Shown one piece after another: positions 48,640 through 59,400 of a stretch of DNA of 64,000 bases. This stretch comes from Anarhynchus alexandrinus (taxonomy: Eukaryota; Chordata; Aves; Charadriiformes; Charadriidae), in NCBI GenBank assembly GCA_008711295.1, contig VUYV01000073.1, forward strand, positions 1,798,996 through 1,862,995. Direction: 5' to 3'. The first letter of the stretch is position 1. The number at the start of each line of letters is the position of its first letter. Under the pieces are notes generated by a model. The model worked only from the letters and a program-made list of their open reading frames with translations. It ran no database searches and was not told the DNA's origin. Both the position numbers and the translations under genes were made by a program.

Positions 48640-48900
48640 CTCCCCGTTATCGTCCCCAGTGCCCGCACACCAAACCCCCTCTGCTTCTGCAGCACAGACG
48701 TGCGGGTATAAGCCCATAGCAGGGACATTCCCAACCGCGTGGCTCCTGGAGACACTTGGCGCGGGTGCAGAGGAGGACAAGCCTCGCTGAGCCGTCACCC
48801 TCCAGCTGTGCAGCCCGTTAGCCTGCGGCCCAGCTACGTGAGGTGAAACCTTCAAGCAAACACGCGGTTAGGGGTGCGGCATGGCGGGAGCAAGCGCAAT
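48640..48900. promoter_or_regulatory. Small CpG-rich patch
   Basis: Counting by eye, about 19 CpG dinucleotides fall within roughly 260 bases (for example CAACCGCGTGG, TTGGCGCGGGTG, AACACGCGG), while the flanking kilobases hold very few. By my rough estimate the observed/expected ratio is well above 0.6, and GC is near 60%. A TATA-like GGGTATAAGCCC occurs at about 48705. It may be a weak promoter, an enhancer, or a methylation-protected patch. No transcript is evident. Confidence 0.35.
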
Positions 48901-49162
48901 TTAGCTCAGCTCTCCTCTTGCTCCGTTTTTCCATTGTGTAGCAGAAGGAAAACAGAGACTGGAGCTGAGAAGCAGTTCACAGCGCTGCTACTGTAATCTT
49001 TGTTACAGCACAATGTTCTCATCCTCGCCCGGCTCTTTTAAACCTGCTGTAATGTGAATAACGATATACTCCACTTACGGAGACTTTGTTAAATACTTTG
49101 CCTTTATCACAGGTGCTGCGTAACCTTCTAGGATCAAAAGGGACTCTTTGAGAGGTGATTAG
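48901..49162. other. Unassigned noncoding DNA
   Basis: Short unique stretch between the CpG-rich patch and the SINE relic; no gene and no named repeat. Confidence 0.5.
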
Positions 49163-49345
49163 AGCAGGAGGGAAGGGTTTTGTGGTCTAAGCGCCACATT
49201 TGCAATAATTAGGCTCCCTGGAGTGATAGGTTCAAATCCTGGCAGGGTTGACTCAGCCCTTCATCCCTCTAAGGTGGATTAAATTGGTTTTCTGTAGTAG
49301 GGTCTTTTGGACAAGACCTTAAAAAACACACAGGCACATGAGTTT
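49163..49345 (+). repeat. tRNA-Leu-derived SINE relic
   Basis: The head keeps the shape of a leucine tRNA gene. It has an A-box-like TGGTCTAAGCG at 49183-49193 followed by CCA, a variable-arm hairpin CTCC-CTG-GAG at 49214-49223, and an intact B-box GGTTCAAATCC at 49229-49239. The A-box to B-box distance suits the long variable arm of class II tRNAs. It is not a working tRNA, as the acceptor and anticodon stems are decayed. The body, GTTGACTCAGCCCTTCATCC at 49247, AGGTGGATTAAATTGG, and GGGTCTTTTGGACAAGACC at 49300, recalls the conserved body blocks of old vertebrate tRNA-SINEs (…CTCAGCC-TTCATCC-TCCGAGGT…; …TCTTTTGGATGAGACGTTAAA…). I cannot assign the family name. Confidence 0.75.
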
Positions 49346-52070
49346 CTTCCTTTTACTGCAAGGCTGAATTTTACAAATTTATAAACCAGAGACATAAACC
49401 TAGCTGTTTGCCCAAGCCCTACTTGCCGAAAACCTGCCTTCACCGTTGCAGTGACCATGCAGCTCTCCTACCCAACAGCCTCCTTCCCGGAAGGGCTCTT
49501 CGGTGGTGAGACCTGTAGTGTAGTGAGGGCCATGGTTTGGGATAAAGCAATGCAGTTTGAATGTATCCTATTATTAAACGTAACCATCAGCCTCTAGTTT
49601 TTAAAATGAGTATTTTCTACTACGGTTTGATATTCCCTCGCTTGAGGGTGACTAACCCCGTCATGAGTCAAACCAGAGCATGGGCTCATGTAGCACCATA
49701 GGCTGAAGGGAAGTTGATTCTGTTTTGTCTTTAAAAAAAATAACCAAAGAAGCTTTCCTAGGACGATTCCTGTTCTTGTGTGGGGTGGGCGAGGAGGTCG
49801 GGGGCCGTGGAGGGGTGTCTTTTCTGCCTGCCTATTTGGTCAGCTTAGAGAAGACAAGCTCATTGTCACCAAGGAGCAGTCCAAGAGGAAGTCCCAGGGC
49901 AAGCCTTTGGGAGCCTCCTTCAGACTAAGGCAATAGAAGATGATGAAAAGGCCATTTCAACCTTGTATCCTAGGGCTTTCCTTAGCACAGACAAAATCAC
50001 ACAACCAAAGAAGATGGCTATGAAGAGATGGAGAGTGAACAAAACACACCAAAAAAGTTTCTCTTGATGGAAATAGATTCAGGGACAGGGGCAGAGGGCA
50101 TGGTGGGGGGGAGGGGGGAGCTGCGCTGGGGCAGGGGTCGGTTGGTAGGGAGAACTGATGAGAGGTTCCCAGGGACTGTGGAGGGAGCAGTGGGTATCTG
50201 AAGGGAAGAACTGGCTGAGGAAATAAGATTCTGGGAGAAAACATAGAAAACAACTATTCAGAAGTGGAAAAAAAGGTGAAGGAGAGGAACTGACAGGGAC
50301 CAAAGACACAGAAATGGCTAGAAAAGATGTCATCAAGCCTGAAGGAGAGGGAACATTGCATTTATTCCTCTTTGGTTTTGTTTTCCTAGTGGAGGAAGAG
50401 TGTAGTGAGGAGACAGGCTGTGCTGGGCCATGGGCTTTCCTGAGTTCTTGCGGAGGGTCCTTTTGGATTTCTCCATGGCCTGGAGATGCAGAGACTGTAG
50501 ACCAGACTGGCACTTTGTTTGTCCAACCGGAATGTTGTGTACAAAACTCTTCTCCAACAAAGATAACTGTCTTCCCCATGCAATGAATACTGGGAAAAAG
50601 GAGGAGAGAGATGCAAGTATGACTGAATAGCAGTCGAGTAGAGCTAGCTAATTGCAGCTTCATGTAATCTCTTTCATAGCTGTTATCATAACTGTATATA
50701 TTTCCAGCCCAATTCGTCTATCTTTTCCGGCCTCCTGTCTTTGCAGCTGCCTCCTCTTCTCTCCTTCCTGATGGCTGCAAATCTCTGCTTATCACCCATT
50801 TTCATGCTGTGTTTTGTCTGCCTCTTTGTGTTCATCCCTGTACCAGCTTCTTGGCTGCATGTGGCAGTTTCTTATTTCCTGGATGTTGTGAGAGACTAGT
50901 ATGAACTACTTGCTTCAGTTAGCATGTGTGACCTTTTGCCTTATTTTGTTTTTTCGGGTGATTTAATTTTACACATGTTTACACTAAGGACTAGTTTTGC
51001 AAACTAAAGTGGTCAATATGGATGTGCAATTGCTATGTGAGGCAGTAAAAATTAAGACAATTATTTATTTATCAAATTTCTTTTTATATGAATGTATCCA
51101 TCCACCGCATGAATTTTTCATGCAAGCTCATCTTGAAAAAAACATTCTCTCCTCCCGGGAAGGATTTGAACTCTTCGGGGAATTCCCCCAAATTCTAGTG
51201 TTTTTTTTCTTTAATTGAACCCCGCCATGTAAGAAGAGCTCCGTCTACAATATTGATTGCGGAAAAACATGCAGACCTGTCAGTCTCTCTTTTCCCAAGG
51301 CAAAACTCTCCTATTGTCCTTTTCTGCTGGGGTATAATCTCAACAAAGACAGACTTCAAACAGTTAAGCTTCTTCCTATTGTATTGGGACTATATGTAGT
51401 GCTCCACTTTACATTCACATTTAACAGGTTTCAAGCTTCAGTGGTAAACTAGCAACGTTTTTGCTTCATGACAGCTGTTTGACAGCTTTTGAAAATGGAT
51501 AAAAAATGGAAAATTACCCTACTGAGGAAACATCCCCTTCTCTTCATAACTCAGGCTGAGACATGGCATGAATGGAATAACACACTTATTACATTCTGGG
51601 CACTGAACATAAAATGCATTGCCTCCCTCTATTCCACTTGATTTGATAATCTAGTACAATTTAGGTCCCTAATAAATTAAATTGTTCGGAAACTTGGTTC
51701 ACTGCCTAAACTCTGTGCAAAGCTGTGCTGTTTAATGATGCCTTTCTTTCTTTCAGTGTTTTATCTTTGGGATAAATAATTCAGCCTAATAAACCCTGTG
51801 ATCTGCGAGGTTAATTGACACCCACAGTAATTCCCAGCTTGTGCACAGCACCCATATTTGTCTGTCTTTAACAGAGTCTGTAGCATCACCTAATCTCTAC
51901 AGCTCACCAGTCAAGTTCCCTGCTTTGCCAGAAGCCCTAATCATTGCAAATGTCACTTCTGCTCCTGAACGGACAAGGGCCTGAGGTCCACGTGCTCGTT
52001 CCCTTTCCCCCAAGTGGAGGATCTGGTTGATTTCTGAGAAAATCCTAGGGCAATTTGGACCAGACTGCAA
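49346..52070. other. Unassigned noncoding DNA
   Basis: No supported gene. A G-rich tract at 50105-50150 has G-runs of 7, 6, 4, 4 and 3 bases, with longer loops than a strict quadruplex motif. The reverse frames of 98-194 codons at 49957-50663 are its C-rich antisense reading (Pro/Ser-rich) and have no domain. The 51600-51900 stretch is dense and non-repetitive and could be conserved. Confidence 0.5.
50105..50150 (+). other. G-rich tract, relaxed quadruplex motif
   Basis: G7-A-G6, then nine bases, G4-CA-G4, then ten bases and G3. Only with loops longer than seven bases does it give four independent runs, unless the G7 is split. It lies in a 600-base purine-rich plus-strand region. Confidence 0.6.
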
Positions 52071-52115
52071 TAAAAAAAAGTAAAAAAAAGTGAAAAAGTG
52101 GAATTAAAAAAATAT
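52071..52115 (+). repeat. A-rich tandem repeat
   Basis: A perfect 10-base tandem pair (TAAAAAAAAG twice, 52071-52090) continues into GTGAAAAAGTGG and an A7 run. Simple A-rich DNA with no SINE or LINE body directly upstream that would make it a poly-A tail. Confidence 0.8.
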
Positions 52116-55100
52116 TAAGAAGATCCACAAATATATTATCTGGGGGATTTATTCATAGGTGGTGTGTCCAGCTGTACAGCAGGATAATACATTCTTATTA
52201 ATTATTAAATTGCTCAGATGGTCCTCCTCCCCAAACCTGACATTTATTGAAAAAAAGTAATTGAGAAGGATTTGGCCAGTTCGACTCCCTGTGTTCCAGT
52301 GTTATATAACCGCTACCTCCACCAGCCCGCTCCCTCTGTCTCTCTCTGCTTTCAGGCTAACACACAGTTTATTGGGTATCAATAAAACATAAGAATTACT
52401 CCTGGTGTAACAATAGCACCTCTTTGCAACCTTCAGCCTGCTTAGCTCCCAGGAATAGCGTGCTAATGAGGATGCGCGGTGTTTTGGACAGATGCTGGAG
52501 TGTTGTGCTGGGCTGATAGCTGCGTCTCTTGGATCAAACACTGCGCTGGGATGACTCATGCCTTTTACTAATTTATAAGAGCAGTCTTCCTTGAAATCCC
52601 AATGTAAATACTATCGCCCTGTTCTCTGCGAGTGACTACAGCCTTGAAGTCAACAAAAGTAATGGGCACTCTGCGTGGAATAACGAGTCACCGGCATATT
52701 CCTTTTTATCCCCTGGATGGAATAGCTGAATTTTAGGTTGCTTTGCTTTGTTTTAAATATGTATTTTTTTCCCAGGGGCAGTGGGAATGAAAGGGCCACA
52801 CAACCCCAAAGAGACAGGGCACAGAGCAACACAAAAAGGCTGAGCCTTTGTTTTGTAAAGAAAGAGGGATGTTGGAGCTGTATCGCAAGCCTGATGGTTT
52901 GGATGCGTGTAATTCTCAAACTTAAAATCAGGGCTTATTTACTGCATACATTATAGTTTCCTTTGCAGGATGGTCACTCGACAGGACAGCGTCCTGTTCA
53001 CACCTGTCAGGAGTGACCCACTGAGGGAAGTGAGGCTTTTAAAGGTCCGACAGAGCTCAGTACGTTTCCTTTCCCATTTTGATTGAAGAGGTGTTTGCAA
53101 GTAAGTGTTTCGAACTTCCTGGCTTGTATTGATTTTTTATACCCCTGTGATTACTCTGTGCAAACAAGGGTGTTCAGGCACAGGCATGTCTAGGCAAAAA
53201 ATATCAGATACCCCATTGTAATTTCTAAAGACGGTGGGCAAACCTGAGATTGAAGACATGGTTCACATCTTCCCTCACTGACATACTGCGCACAAAAGCA
53301 AATTCCTAAATTGCCCAAGCAAAGCCACTTTCACAGTCTATTTCAAGCACCTGCCACCTTTGCTTGCAGATCAATGAGTGTTGCTGTCCCCAGTGTGACG
53401 TCCCCACCCAAGCTCGGAGTCCTCCAGGACAAGAAGGGATAACTCACCGGTCATGTCTCTCTCCACTGACTCTAAAGGGAAGGCAAATGACGAGCTCAGA
53501 TGGTATACCAGATCTTTAGGTAACTAAAAATAGGTAAGAAGATCCCCCGAACTGGAACCAAACCAGTTGTTTGGTGACCAGTGAGCTATCAGCAAGGTGC
53601 TGGTGTGAAGCTGAGATGTAAAATCTAAAAGCCCCACGTCCCATTGCTATCATTAATATCACAAACTGTGACAAACCTGTACATGCTGCCAGTAGTCTTC
53701 TGAGGTAAATAGGAATCTCTTTTCCCCCATGTCTTCTAAGACAGCCGTTTCAAGCAGATCCTCTTCCCTCAGACACTCCAGGCACCTCTTTGACCACAAG
53801 CTTGGCACCAAAGAGGTTTCGCTCTTCCACAGCCTGTGCTCAGTGCTTCTGCAGGCAACTTCAGGGTTCAGATTTCTTTTAATCCTCTTTTTATCATGTC
53901 CTGAGCTGAAGTGGGGCTGGCACCAGCTCCAGATGACAGCTGTTAAAGGACTGAAGTAGGTCAGGAACCCATGGCAAAGAAAAACAAAACTGGGGCCCGA
54001 AGCAGCCTCAGACCTCCCACTACTCGACAGCACCTCTGCTGGGTTTGCTCATCTTCTGACAATTAACCACGTGCTGGAGGACATTTTTCTGGGAACTGGC
54101 TGGTCCTGACAAGCTAACTGTCCCAGCATGTGCTTGGCAATTTAAGGCAGAACTCTAAGATCCCGATAATGTCGGTAGGCTGAATAGCTCCCTTCTCGCT
54201 GTGCAAGTGCAGCCTCGCTCTGTGGTAAATCACAGCTACTCAGACGAGGCTGGCTGCAGTTTACTGACTGATAGAGTAGTTCTTGTCTACATACAGAAAG
54301 TGAGCGCAATTTGCACAAGAAACAGAAAAAGTATTTCCCTGTTATAAAAGGCCCACCCAATTTAGAGGTATTGTCCTGACCAAAACCACACTCAGATGAT
54401 TATTGTCATCAAATGTGTTTTTTAAGGGGTAATATTACAAGTCTGTCGTTAGTAAATGTTGCTAAAGCTTCTGCTTTGGGATACCCTTTCTGCCATACAC
54501 AATTACAAACCGGCCTCTTATACTTACCACCCCTTCTGCTCATTCTCTCCAAAAATACCCAACAACCAACACCTCAGCAAAGACAACCCCTGCTCAGACA
54601 GCATTTCAAAACAGTGCCAGAGGGTTTCACTACCCATGTTGATCTTATGTGGACGGTGCCCCAGTGTTAGAGAGGGACAGTGTGCCGTGCAAAAGTGCCC
54701 CAGGGCAGAGCAAGGTGACAGGCAGCAGCGCATATTCTTATATTACATATCTATCTGTCTGACATGTTTGTATGTCAAAGCTGCCATGACTTTGAAAATC
54801 AGTAAATTATTCCCTTTGAAAGCACATTTGCCTGTCATCAGGATGTATAACCTGATCAAGATTTCAAACTCACCAGAGGTCTTGCAGTTCCCACTAACGA
54901 TGAATGGGATGAGTCCGAATGTGCATTGAAAAACCTGAACCCATTTTTTGGACATGCTGTTCACACACAATCCTCCCTGAAGCTAGTATGGACTTGTGAA
55001 TGCTCAGCTTCCTGGAAAAAGAGCCTTGTGTACACACAGACGGGAAAACACCATTAATATTTGCTTATTTCTTCCCAATATGTAAGACACTTCTGAAGGA

Positions 55101-55255
55101 GCCTCTTGCAAACATGAAAAAGACAGTTTTTTTTCAAGAGTTAATAGTAGGTTTCTTAGAACTTAGAATGTGCAAACAGACAGTTAAAAAGTAAAAAAAA
55201 AATCAGCTGGTAACTGTTTTCCAGGCATTCAAACTCATCCTATTATTTTATGTGT
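52116..55255. other. Unassigned noncoding DNA
   Basis: No supported gene. ATTAATTATTAAATTGCTC near 52197 and the non-repetitive stretch 52300-52620 could be regulatory, but only motif words support this. The 157-codon forward frame at 54456-54929 has no domain or splice context that I recognise. Confidence 0.45.
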
Positions 55256-55615
55256 AGACAAGCTAGTGGGAATCCAACAGAGAACCACAATGATGGTCAG
55301 GGGCTGGAGCACACGATGCACAAGGAGAGGCTTACAGAGCAGGTTTGCTTAGTCCAGTGAAGAGAAAGAACAGGGAGGACTTACCATAGTGAGGGAAACT
55401 ATGACTGGATTAAAGGAAAAATATTTTCTTTCTGTCCAGAGAAGTTCTCAAATCCCCATCCTTGGAGATGCACCTAAAATTTTGGTCAGAAATTTGTCCC
55501 AGCTGCACAAAGGCCCTGAGTAAACCTGCTCTGACTTTGAAGTCGGCTTGTCAGGGGTTTGGACCAGAGCGTATTCAAACGTCCCTTCCAACCTACAACA
55601 CCCTGCGATTCTATA
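55256..55615 (+). repeat. Old CR1 LINE fragment C
   Basis: The order of blocks follows the CR1 ORF2 end and 3' UTR: GGTCAGGGGCTGGAGCAC, AGGAGAGGCTTACAGAG, TTGCTTAGTCCAGTGAAGAG, then CATCCTTGGAGAT near 55458 (end of the ORF), ACCTGCTCTGACTTTG, and the close GTCCCTTCCAACCTACAACACCC-TGCGATTCTATA. The middle is shortened by internal deletions and every frame is broken, so it is an older copy than A, B or F. Only one tail unit remains. Confidence 0.85.
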
Positions 55616-55874
55616 AATGGCCTGACCTTACTCAGTCCTCTGCTAAGAAAAAAGTAGGATTTCGAGAAATGCCCAAATGCAGACCAAAGAGCCAAAGGCC
55701 ATGGGACCAGCTCAGGAAAAGGTGTTTCAGCTGCAGGAGGCAGCATGTGCCAAAGAGCAGGGTACCTGTGTGAGAAGTAGGTGAACCAAGTGGTAAAATG
55801 AGAGTCTGTACTGGAATGGGGGAGAAGGCAATGCGTCGATATGCCCGTGCGTATGACATGTGGATGTGCTGCTT
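55616..55874. other. Spacer between CR1 fragments
   Basis: About 260 bases of unassigned sequence between the end of CR1 fragment C and the start of fragment D; no gene. Confidence 0.5.
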
Positions 55875-55982
55875 GGAGACATGGTTTAGTGGTGGACTTG
55901 GCAGCGCTAGGTTAACAATTGGACTCGATGATCATAAAGATCTTTTCTGACCTAAGTGATTCTATGATTCAATGATTCTATG
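55875..55982 (+). repeat. CR1 LINE 3'-end fragment D
   Basis: GACATGGTTTAGTGGTGGAC, TTGGCAGCGCTAGGTTAAC, TTGGACTCGATGATC, then GATCTTTTCTGACCTAAGTG and three tail units (ATTCTATG, ATTCAATG, ATTCTATG). This 3' UTR differs from copies A, B and F, so it represents another CR1 subfamily. It is only the extreme 3' end, with no coding part, and moderately diverged. Confidence 0.9.
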
Positions 55983-56360
55983 CAGGTACTTACTTGGGGC
56001 TTGCTTTAGAAAGAAATCTGTTCCCAAAGAAAACAATGAGGTTTTTATGTTTTGACTGACCGAAGCCTTGATGCTGTTCCACAGCATGAGAGCAACATCC
56101 TTCCTCAGAAAGACATCAGCAGTCCCAAGTGGCTATTTCTGCTTTTGTAGCGAGAGAGAAAATGGTAAGTGAGAGAAAGACAAAATGAAGTGCCTTTGAC
56201 AAGAAAACAATGTGCCAGAAGCAACTCCTTTAAATACAGAAAGGCAAGAGGACAGAACTCCATTCATTCTCCAGCTTTTTTGTGTTTTTTTTTTACCCAT
56301 CTAATATTTTACCTTCAATTTATTTCTTTTTTGTCTTGAAATATTGTGCTCTACAGTGAG
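55983..56360. other. Unassigned noncoding DNA
   Basis: A unique-looking stretch between oppositely oriented CR1 fragments. A T9 run lies near 56285. No gene. Confidence 0.5.
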
Positions 56361-56655
56361 AAATCATAGAACTGTAGAGATTAGAGATGCGAGAAGCCTA
56401 TTAGATCATCTGCTCCACCGCTCTTTGCCAGAGGAGAATTGCTCCCTATGGTACATTTTCTAGTGTTTTGTCCAGCCCTGTTGTAAAAATCCGTAGTGAC
56501 CAGGCTTCCACCAGGTCCCCTGGCAGCTTTTCTACAGCTGGATACATCTTGAAAGATTTTCCTGCTAGTCAGCCTGTGGTTTCGCGTTGCTAATTTCACC
56601 CCATTTGGCACTTCTGTGTGTATGTGGCAGTCTAAATTGTTTCCTCCCCTTTGGC
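56361..56655 (-). repeat. Ancient CR1/L3-type LINE fragment E1 (reverse)
   Basis: On the plus strand it begins with the reversed CR1 end AATCATAGAACTGTAGAGAT, then TATTAGATCATCTGCTCCA, TTTTCTAGTGTTTTGTCCAG, GGCTTCCACCAGGTCCC, GAAAGATTTTCCTG and TTTCACCCCATT. These are, in order, reverse-complement blocks of the 3' UTR and last ORF2 codons of old amniote CR1 families. Divergence is high and the reading frame is destroyed. It predates copies A, B and F. Confidence 0.85.
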
Positions 56656-56680
56656 ATTAATATCTCCTGCTTAGCATGGA

Positions 56681-56790
56681 GTCATAGAAAAACAGGGCTG
56701 AAAGGACCTTTACTGTTCATACACACAGAGATTTTAAATCTGCTTTTTGAGATAGCCAGTCTAGATTCCTGATAATTTTTATTGTTTTCC
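56681..56790 (-). repeat. CR1 3'-end fragment E2 (reverse)
   Basis: GTCATAGAAAAACAGGGCTG then AAAGGACCTTTACTG is the reverse complement of a CR1 3' terminus (CAGCCCTGATTTTCTATGAC type). Only the terminal portion is recognisable and the right border is approximate. It lies 25 bases after E1, so either two independent insertions or one inserted inside the other's relic. Confidence 0.65.
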
Positions 56791-57499
56791 ACCCTCCTTT
56801 TTCCAATTCATCCATGCCTAGCAACTCCCCCAACTGAGCGTATAATTCCAGATACATTTGCATTAAAATTATGTAGAAAATAGGTCTCTATTGCCTTTGA
56901 TTCAAGTATCAAGGGAACTGCACCCTAAAATTGCATGAGCGTTTCGGCAGCCAAACTGTAATATGCACTTATGTTCAATTGGCCACCCACTCTCATTGCA
57001 AAGTTTTTCAGGATTCCTGCTAGTAGTTTGCCAGTGACTGTAAGTGTTTTGGAGGATTTTGCCTCAGGTGTGCTTTCATGCTTACAAGCGAGAACTTGTC
57101 TTGTTATTTTGTCTGGTAATGTCCCCAGTCTCAGTAGGTCACTTTGTGTTATTTCCATGTCCTGACTTACCTTTCAGTTCCTCCCAAGCCAGGGTCATCT
57201 GTGAGAGCCCTTTGTGTGCAGCTCACATTCCCTATGGATTATTAAAAAGGACACTAGGTCGCAATGTTTCTGACACCAACAACCTTTTTTTTTACTAGGT
57301 GACTCTGTTGTGTTGCCTGATGCTTTCTCCCTTCCTTACGCATCTCTTGCTTTCCGGTTCAGATTCTCCTTTCTCCTGGGAACATGATATTGCCCTTTGG
57401 ACCTATTTTTTATTTTACCCATTATGGTTTTTTTTTCAGAGGATTTTTTTTTGTGGACTTTCGTGTTTTCTGGGTGTATTTACAGCTGTATTTTAGTAA
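56791..57499. other. Unassigned noncoding DNA between CR1 relics
   Basis: No gene. T-rich runs (T9-T10) lie at about 57284 and 57427-57449. Overlapping short forward frames have no domains. Part may be unrecognised CR1 sequence. Confidence 0.45.
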
Positions 57500-58560
57500 G
57501 ATAGGATTAGAAGCAATCTTCTGGATCACTGAATCCAGATCTCTATTATTTCAAACAGCTGTGCCATGAAATCCCTTTAAAATATTAATTGAGTTCCAGT
57601 TTGATGAAACTGTAAAATCAATTAAGTTTTCTGCTCCTGCTTTTTCTATGAGAAGGCCGTTCTTGTGCTGTCTTGTTTGGATGGTTAAAAACCTTCTTCA
57701 GATTTCCAGTCTGAATTTGCTCATGGCCAGTTTTTACCACTTGTCCAGGTGCCAACGTAGTCCTTGAGCTTCGTTAGCTCTTTTTCCTCTCTATTGCTTC
57801 CCCTTTTCCTCCTTTAGCATATTTATGGATGGCAATTAGATCCCATCTCAGCACTTGCTTTCAGAGGTTACACATGCCAAACTCTTCCATGAGCTGGCTG
57901 ATAAAGGGCAGCGTAAAAACAGCTGGAATAACTTTTAGCAACCTGTCCCAGGCATGGGGTTTTGCATGGGCTGATTTATGCCGCTTCCTTGCAGAATAAT
58001 CTCTTAAGGAAAACACCATATTTTCATAACTGTAAGTACCTGAATTTATGGTTCACTGCAGCATAAGCATAACTTCTCTCAGACTTCACTTGCATAGTTG
58101 TTTCCATTCCCCGGATCATCCTAACAGCCCTTCCTTTGCCTGGTATAATTTTAAGCTGCCTTCTGGAACATGAATGATTACAGCTGCATGCAAAAGTCCA
58201 GATGAAGTCTCCGTAACAGAGTTTGTGCTGTGCTATTAATGCTTTCAAGTATCAAATGGAAATAGCTCAGTTGGCCCATCCTACCTGTGGTAATGTCATA
58301 GTTATAGTTAAATAAGTCCAGCCAGCTCTTTCTTCTCTGTCATTTCCAGTTACCAAACTTAAACTTACAGCTGATTTTTTGTTTTTTTAAGTGCATAAAC
58401 TCACATTTTGCACTGTTGTACTTCTTCCTGTTTCTGTTCATCCAGCCCAGGAGTTAACACAGCCCTTCAGCCAACCCGCTCCTTTGGAAGGCTGCCCTGG
58501 TCCTCGTTCCTAGGGTGATGCCTCCCAACTTCTAATATTCCCTCCCATTGCTCTTGACTT
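57500..58560 (-). repeat. Ancient CR1/L3-type LINE fragment E3 (reverse)
   Basis: About 1 kb keeps the collinear order of a reversed old CR1: TGGATCACTGAATCCAGATC, TTAATTGAGTTCCAGTTTGA, ATCAATTAAGTTTTCTGCTC, AAAAACCTTCTTCAGATTTC, TGAATTTGCTCATGGCCAG, CAATTAGATCCCATCTCAGC, CCGGATCATCCTAACAGCCC, CCAGATGAAGTCTCCGTAAC, and finally GCATAAACTCACATTTTGCA plus CTTCCTGTTTCTGTTCATCC from deeper in ORF2. It thus spans the 3' UTR and the C-terminal half of the reverse-transcriptase region on the minus strand. Many frameshifts and stops. It is the longest ancient LINE relic in the window. Confidence 0.85.
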
Positions 58561-58809
58561 ACTGAATTTCTTGTTTTCCCCAGTGTTTGTATTATGCTGG
58601 AGTTCAACGACTTTGTATAGCTCCAGTTCATTACCGTCTCAAAATCAGAAACGTTCTTTTACTATGGATTCCAGACTTACTTTGTGGCTATAAGTTCATG
58701 GGTCATAAGCAACAGTACCTCGGTCTACTTAGCAAGGGGCAACTTTTTGGTTTTGTGCAGACATTTTTTGAATTCTCTTTTTTTTTTTTTTTTCTTTTTC
58801 TTCCTAAAG
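58561..58809. other. Sequence ending in a long pyrimidine tract
   Basis: No supported gene. It ends with T16 (58778-58793) followed by CTTTTTCTTCCTAAAG, an unusually strong polypyrimidine tract. Confidence 0.5.
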
Positions 58810-59400
58810 CCTCTGTTCAGCCCATCTGTGCAGTTATCATGTCAGAGGCCGGTAATGTAATGCAACAGTGTCACTTCCCTATCATACCGTAGGCTCAAAT
58901 AGCATTATGAACCTTTTACAAGGTAGTACAACCTCCTATAGAATGCATGTGGTTTTTAAATAAATCATTTGATTATTTGATATAACTAGATGTTTTTCAT
59001 CCTTCCCCTATCTATTGCAGCTTTTAGTGCAGTTTTTTAAAAGGTGTGTCTGTAAAAAAAATTTTTTTATGCAATATAAAATTTCATTTGCAAAAAGGTG
59101 CTGTTTTCCCTTTAAAGTATGTAATTGAGCCAGTTGCATTACTTATTTGATAAACTTGGTTGTACAACAAGGAAAATGTCAATATTGATAAGTACTTAAT
59201 AATTTGTACCCCTTTTAGTAGCTGTCTATGAGGGCTGGACAGGAGAATGCTTGTGGTACCATTTTCTATTATATAAGCATGGTGATTTTGCCAAATTTCA
59301 GTCTGAACAGCAAAAGTAGCTCTTATATTAGACTATCCTGTTTTGACATTTTTGTAATTAAACACCAGGGGGTTTTGTTTGTTTGTTTGTTTTGAAAGCA
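58810..59400 (+). other. Candidate terminal exon / 3' UTR-like block
   Basis: After the long pyrimidine tract, possible acceptors AG end at 58809 and 58820. A short open reading (ASVQPICAVIMSEAGNVMQQ…) runs to a TAG at about 58890. What follows resembles a 3' UTR: AT-rich, non-repetitive, with AATAAA at 58959-58964, several T- and A-runs, and ATTAAA at 59357-59362 shortly before a (GTTT)n tract. I cannot match the peptide to a protein. The pyrimidine tract may only be the decayed tail of a retroelement in reverse orientation. Tentative. Confidence 0.2.
59372..59393 (+). repeat. (GTTT)n microsatellite
   Basis: TTTTGTTTGTTTGTTTGTTTTG: about four GTTT units. Simple repeat. Confidence 0.85.

Noticed and set aside
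49163..49250. A functional tRNA-Leu gene
   Set aside because: The B-box and variable arm are good, but the acceptor stem and anticodon arm do not pair, and a SINE body follows.
49957..50663. Overlapping reverse-strand frames up to 194 codons, rich in Pro and Ser
   Set aside because: They are the C-rich complement of a purine-rich strand, overlap in several phases, and show no domain.
54456..54929. 157-codon forward frame overlapping another forward frame
   Set aside because: No recognisable domain; two phases are open at once, which argues for chance.
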